Source of the DNA: Gemmatimonadales bacterium
GTDB taxonomy: Bacteria > Gemmatimonadota > Gemmatimonadetes > Gemmatimonadales > GWC2-71-9
Assembly: GCA_030601605.1 (NCBI GenBank)
Contig: JAUVTI010000100.1
Location: 1-7,230, forward strand
DNA length: 7,230 nucleotides
Reading direction: 5' to 3'
Part shown: positions 5,434-7,230 of the stretch, one piece after another
How the letters are laid out: each line of letters starts with the position of its first letter
How positions within the stretch are numbered: position 1 is the stretch's first letter
Program-made: the position numbers and the translations under genes
Notes under the pieces: model-generated
Seen by the model: the letters and a program-made list of their open reading frames with translations, nothing else
Databases searched by the model: none
Told to the model about the DNA's origin: nothing

Positions 5434-6387
5434 GGTGAACTGACCGATTTTGCGGTACTTGTCGGCTCGCTGCTGGATGCGGTCGTCGGGTTGGAGAGCG
5501 GCGAGGTCCGCGAGATGAGTCTCGAGAGCGGCGCCCAGGGCTGCGGCCGCCCCGTCGGGATCGGTGTGCGCACCACCCGGCGGCTCGGGGATGATCTGGT
5601 CGATCACCCCGAGATCGTTGAGGTCCCGGGCCGTGAGTTTGAGCGCCTCGGCGGCGCGCTCCTTCTGCCCCGCGTCGTTCCACAGGATGGCGGCGCAGCC
5701 CTCGGGAGAGATCACCGAGTAGATGGAGTTCTCCAGCATCAGGAGCCGGTCGGCTACGCCGATCGCCAGCGCGCCGCCCGAGCCGCCCTCGCCGATCACC
5801 ACTGCGATGAACGGGATCCTGAGCGCGGCCATCTCCTCCAGGTTGTGCGCGATGGCTTCGGCCTGCCCGCGCTCCTCGGCTCCCAGCCCGGGGTAGGCGC
5901 CGGGCGTGTCGATGAGCGTGACGACGGGCGCCCCGAACCGTTCCGCCATGTGCATCAGGCGCAACGCCTTGCGATAGCCCTCGGGATGGGGCATGCCGAA
6001 GTTGCGTCGCAGGTTCTCCTTCGTGTCGCGCCCCTTCTGGTGACCGATCACCATTATGGGACGGCCCTTGAGCCGGGCCCAGCCACCCACGATCGCGGGG
6101 TCGTCCCGGTACAGCCGGTCGCCTCTGAGCTCCACGAAGTCGGTGAAGATCCGCTCGATGTAGTCTGTGGTGAAGGGCCGCTTGGGGTGCCGCGCGACCT
6201 GCACACGCTGCAGCGGAGTGAGGTTCTTGTAGATTTCCCGCCTCAGCTCGGCGAGCTTGCGCTCGAGCGGTTCGATCTCACCCTGCACGTCGAGCTCGCG
6301 CTCGTCGGCGAGCCGCTTGAGTTGCTCGATCTGTCGCTCGAGCTCCATGATCGGTTTTTCGAAGTCGAGACTGAAAGCTCTCGCCAC
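5425..6387 (-). CDS. accA: Acetyl-CoA carboxylase carboxyltransferase subunit alpha
   Basis: With AccD, forms the carboxyltransferase that moves the carboxyl group from carboxybiotin to acetyl-CoA to make malonyl-CoA, the first committed step of fatty acid synthesis, in the cytoplasm. The 320 residues equal the usual family length (E. coli AccA is 319). Residues 1-55 form the conserved helical N-terminus (LDFEKPIMELERQIEQL). A crotonase-like core follows: TLIDTPGAYPG at 157-167, the glycine-rich GEGGSGGALAIG at 199-210, and the SPEGCAAILW block at 227-236. The start is GTG, fixed by the AGGAG site overlapping the dnaE stop and by the alignment-like N-terminus. The C-terminus ends in a charged helix and FTEG, one base before the next gene. 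No key element is missing. accD is not in the window, as is usual for split systems. Confidence 0.97.
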   Translation of the reverse strand: MARAFSLDFEKPIMELERQIEQLKRLADERELDVQGEIEPLERKLAELRREIYKNLTPLQRVQVARHPKRPFTTDYIERIFTDFVELRGDRLYRDDPAIVGGWARLKGRPIMVIGHQKGRDTKENLRRNFGMPHPEGYRKALRLMHMAERFGAPVVTLIDTPGAYPGLGAEERGQAEAIAHNLEEMAALRIPFIAVVIGEGGSGGALAIGVADRLLMLENSIYSVISPEGCAAILWNDAGQKERAAEALKLTARDLNDLGVIDQIIPEPPGGAHTDPDGAAAALGAALETHLADLAALQPDDRIQQRADKYRKIGQFTEG

Positions 6388-6398
6388 GCTCTCTCCTA
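6388..6398 (-). promoter_or_regulatory. Ribosome binding site of accA overlapping the dnaE stop codon
   Basis: On the minus strand the sequence reads TAGGAGAGAGC followed by GTG. The TAG is the dnaE stop, and its last two bases are part of an AGGAG Shine-Dalgarno core placed 5 nt before the GTG. This supports the GTG at 6387 as the accA start and suggests that translation of the two genes is coupled. Confidence 0.75.
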
Positions 6399-7230
6399 CC
6401 GTGCTTTGACCAGACGCACCCGCTCGCTCCCGACGAGCTCGCGCAGGGCGTTCAGGAAATCGTCATCCAGTGCCACCTGGGTCCGGCGCGCCCTCAGGTG
6501 GGCCGTGACCCCGTTGCCGTCGCTCCACTCCACGAACACGGGCGCCGGTCCGGGATGGGCCGTGCACAGCGCCTTGAGCGCCCGCGCCGCCTGGGAGTCC
6601 GGGCCACCTCCCGCACTCCACTCCAGCGCAACTCCCATGGCGCCGGATTCCCTCAGGTCCGTCAGCGACTGCGCGCTCTCCACTATGAACGGCGCGCGGT
6701 CCTCGCCGCGGTCCCGCGCGCTGTAGCCCCCGGTCAGGAGGAGTGCCGCGTCCGGCACGATCAGCTCGGACAGGCGGCTCCAGGCGTTGGGGAACACTAT
6801 CGCCTCGGCGGTGCCGTGAAAGTCCTCGAGCGTGAGCCGTGCGTACTCGGAGCCGGTCTTCTTGCTGATGCGGCGCTTGACGAGCGTCACGACCACGGCG
6901 GCCGTCACCTGATGCTCGCTCCACGCTCCCAGCGTGGCCGTGGTGCGAGCGCCGAACAGCTGGACCTCCTCCCGGAACCGCTCCAGGGGATGTCCCGAGA
7001 TGAAGAATCCAACGACTTCCTTCTCTTTCGCAAGTCGCTCGGCCTCGCTCCAGGCCGGCACATCGGGAAGCGGGGGCGGCTGGGCGGCGGCCGCCGCCTT
7101 GGCGTCGCCGAACAGGGAGACCTGTCCCGAGGCACGATCCGCCTGTCTCAGCTGCGCCTCGTGCAGAGCGTGATCCAGGGCTGCGGTCAACTGGGCCCGG
7201 TTGTTGCCGAGCTGGTCCAGCGCCCCCGCG
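6396..7230 (-). CDS. dnaE: DNA polymerase III alpha subunit, C-terminal part (cut by window edge)
   Basis: Catalytic alpha subunit of the replicative DNA polymerase III holoenzyme. Only the last 277 residues are present; the frame is open to the right edge and ends at a TAG (6398-6396). The first visible residues read AGALDQLGNNRAQL, a typical DnaE stretch just after the polymerase core. Fragment residues 36-40 are QVSLF, matching the internal sliding-clamp-binding motif (Q-x-x-L-F type) at the place where E. coli DnaE has its own. A VVGFFISGHPLERF block follows, then an OB-fold domain (from about TAAVVVTLVKRRISKKTG to EAIVFPNAW) and a C-terminal region that in relatives contacts the clamp-loader tau subunit. 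The polymerase active-site aspartates lie outside the window. accA follows after 8 bp, the same order as in E. coli. Identity is very secure; DnaE1 versus another DnaE class cannot be settled from this part alone. Confidence 0.96.
   Translation of the reverse strand, partial: AGALDQLGNNRAQLTAALDHALHEAQLRQADRASGQVSLFGDAKAAAAAQPPPLPDVPAWSEAERLAKEKEVVGFFISGHPLERFREEVQLFGARTTATLGAWSEHQVTAAVVVTLVKRRISKKTGSEYARLTLEDFHGTAEAIVFPNAWSRLSELIVPDAALLLTGGYSARDRGEDRAPFIVESAQSLTDLRESGAMGVALEWSAGGGPDSQAARALKALCTAHPGPAPVFVEWSDGNGVTAHLRARRTQVALDDDFLNALRELVGSERVRLVKAR

Noticed and set aside
5424..5576. Longer N-terminus for the ricT homologue
   Set aside because: It would overlap accA by about 150 bp and add low-complexity Ser/Pro/Thr residues; the TTG at 5423 has a Shine-Dalgarno and begins at the family's first strand.
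5185..6726. Open plus-strand frame of 513 codons
   Set aside because: It runs antisense through ricT, accA and dnaE, all with clear family motifs. Long antisense frames are expected in GC-rich coding DNA, and its residues show no domain pattern.

Overview
This is a GC-rich window (roughly two thirds G+C by eye) in which every supported gene lies on the minus strand, so the window reads biologically from right to left. The high GC, GTG/TTG starts, tightly packed genes and the style of the proteins suggest a free-living Gram-negative-type bacterium. Signs of this are a lipobox lipoprotein, a membrane-anchored DsbA and a membrane-anchored M23 peptidase. Gemmatimonadota or a related FCB-like lineage is my best guess, with moderate-to-low confidence and no database support.

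Region A (7230 to 4371) is a compact housekeeping operon: the 3' part of dnaE (replicative polymerase alpha subunit, cut by the window edge), accA (acetyl-CoA carboxylase carboxyltransferase alpha), a PSP1-domain RicT/YaaT homologue, and metG (methionyl-tRNA synthetase, continuing to 2855). The gaps are 8 bp, 1 bp and an 11-bp overlap, so translational coupling is likely. dnaE-accA adjacency is also known in E. coli, and ricT lies near the methionyl-tRNA synthetase gene in B. subtilis.

Region B (2854 to 2699) is the only sizeable spacer between genes. On the minus strand it carries a perfect TTGACA -35 box, a weak -10 that sits inside a 10-bp palindrome, and a good Shine-Dalgarno sequence for the next gene. 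It probably separates the housekeeping operon from an envelope operon.

Region C (2698 to 232) is a three-gene envelope operon. It encodes a membrane-anchored coiled-coil M23 peptidoglycan endopeptidase, a lipoprotein of no recognised family (a probable transthyretin-like beta domain interrupted by a long helical insertion), and a membrane-anchored DsbA-like thiol oxidoreductase with a CPYC active site. All three products should act in the periplasm or at the envelope.

Region D (1 to 231) has no gene I can support. It holds a strong G-quadruplex-type G-run tract flanked by imperfect direct repeats, and two short perfect dyads.

I see no CRISPR array, transposon, tRNA, rRNA or phage signature. 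Most of the window is ordinary core genome. The least explained parts are the lipoprotein, the extra cysteine cluster and Arg-rich tail of the RicT homologue, and the G-run tract.
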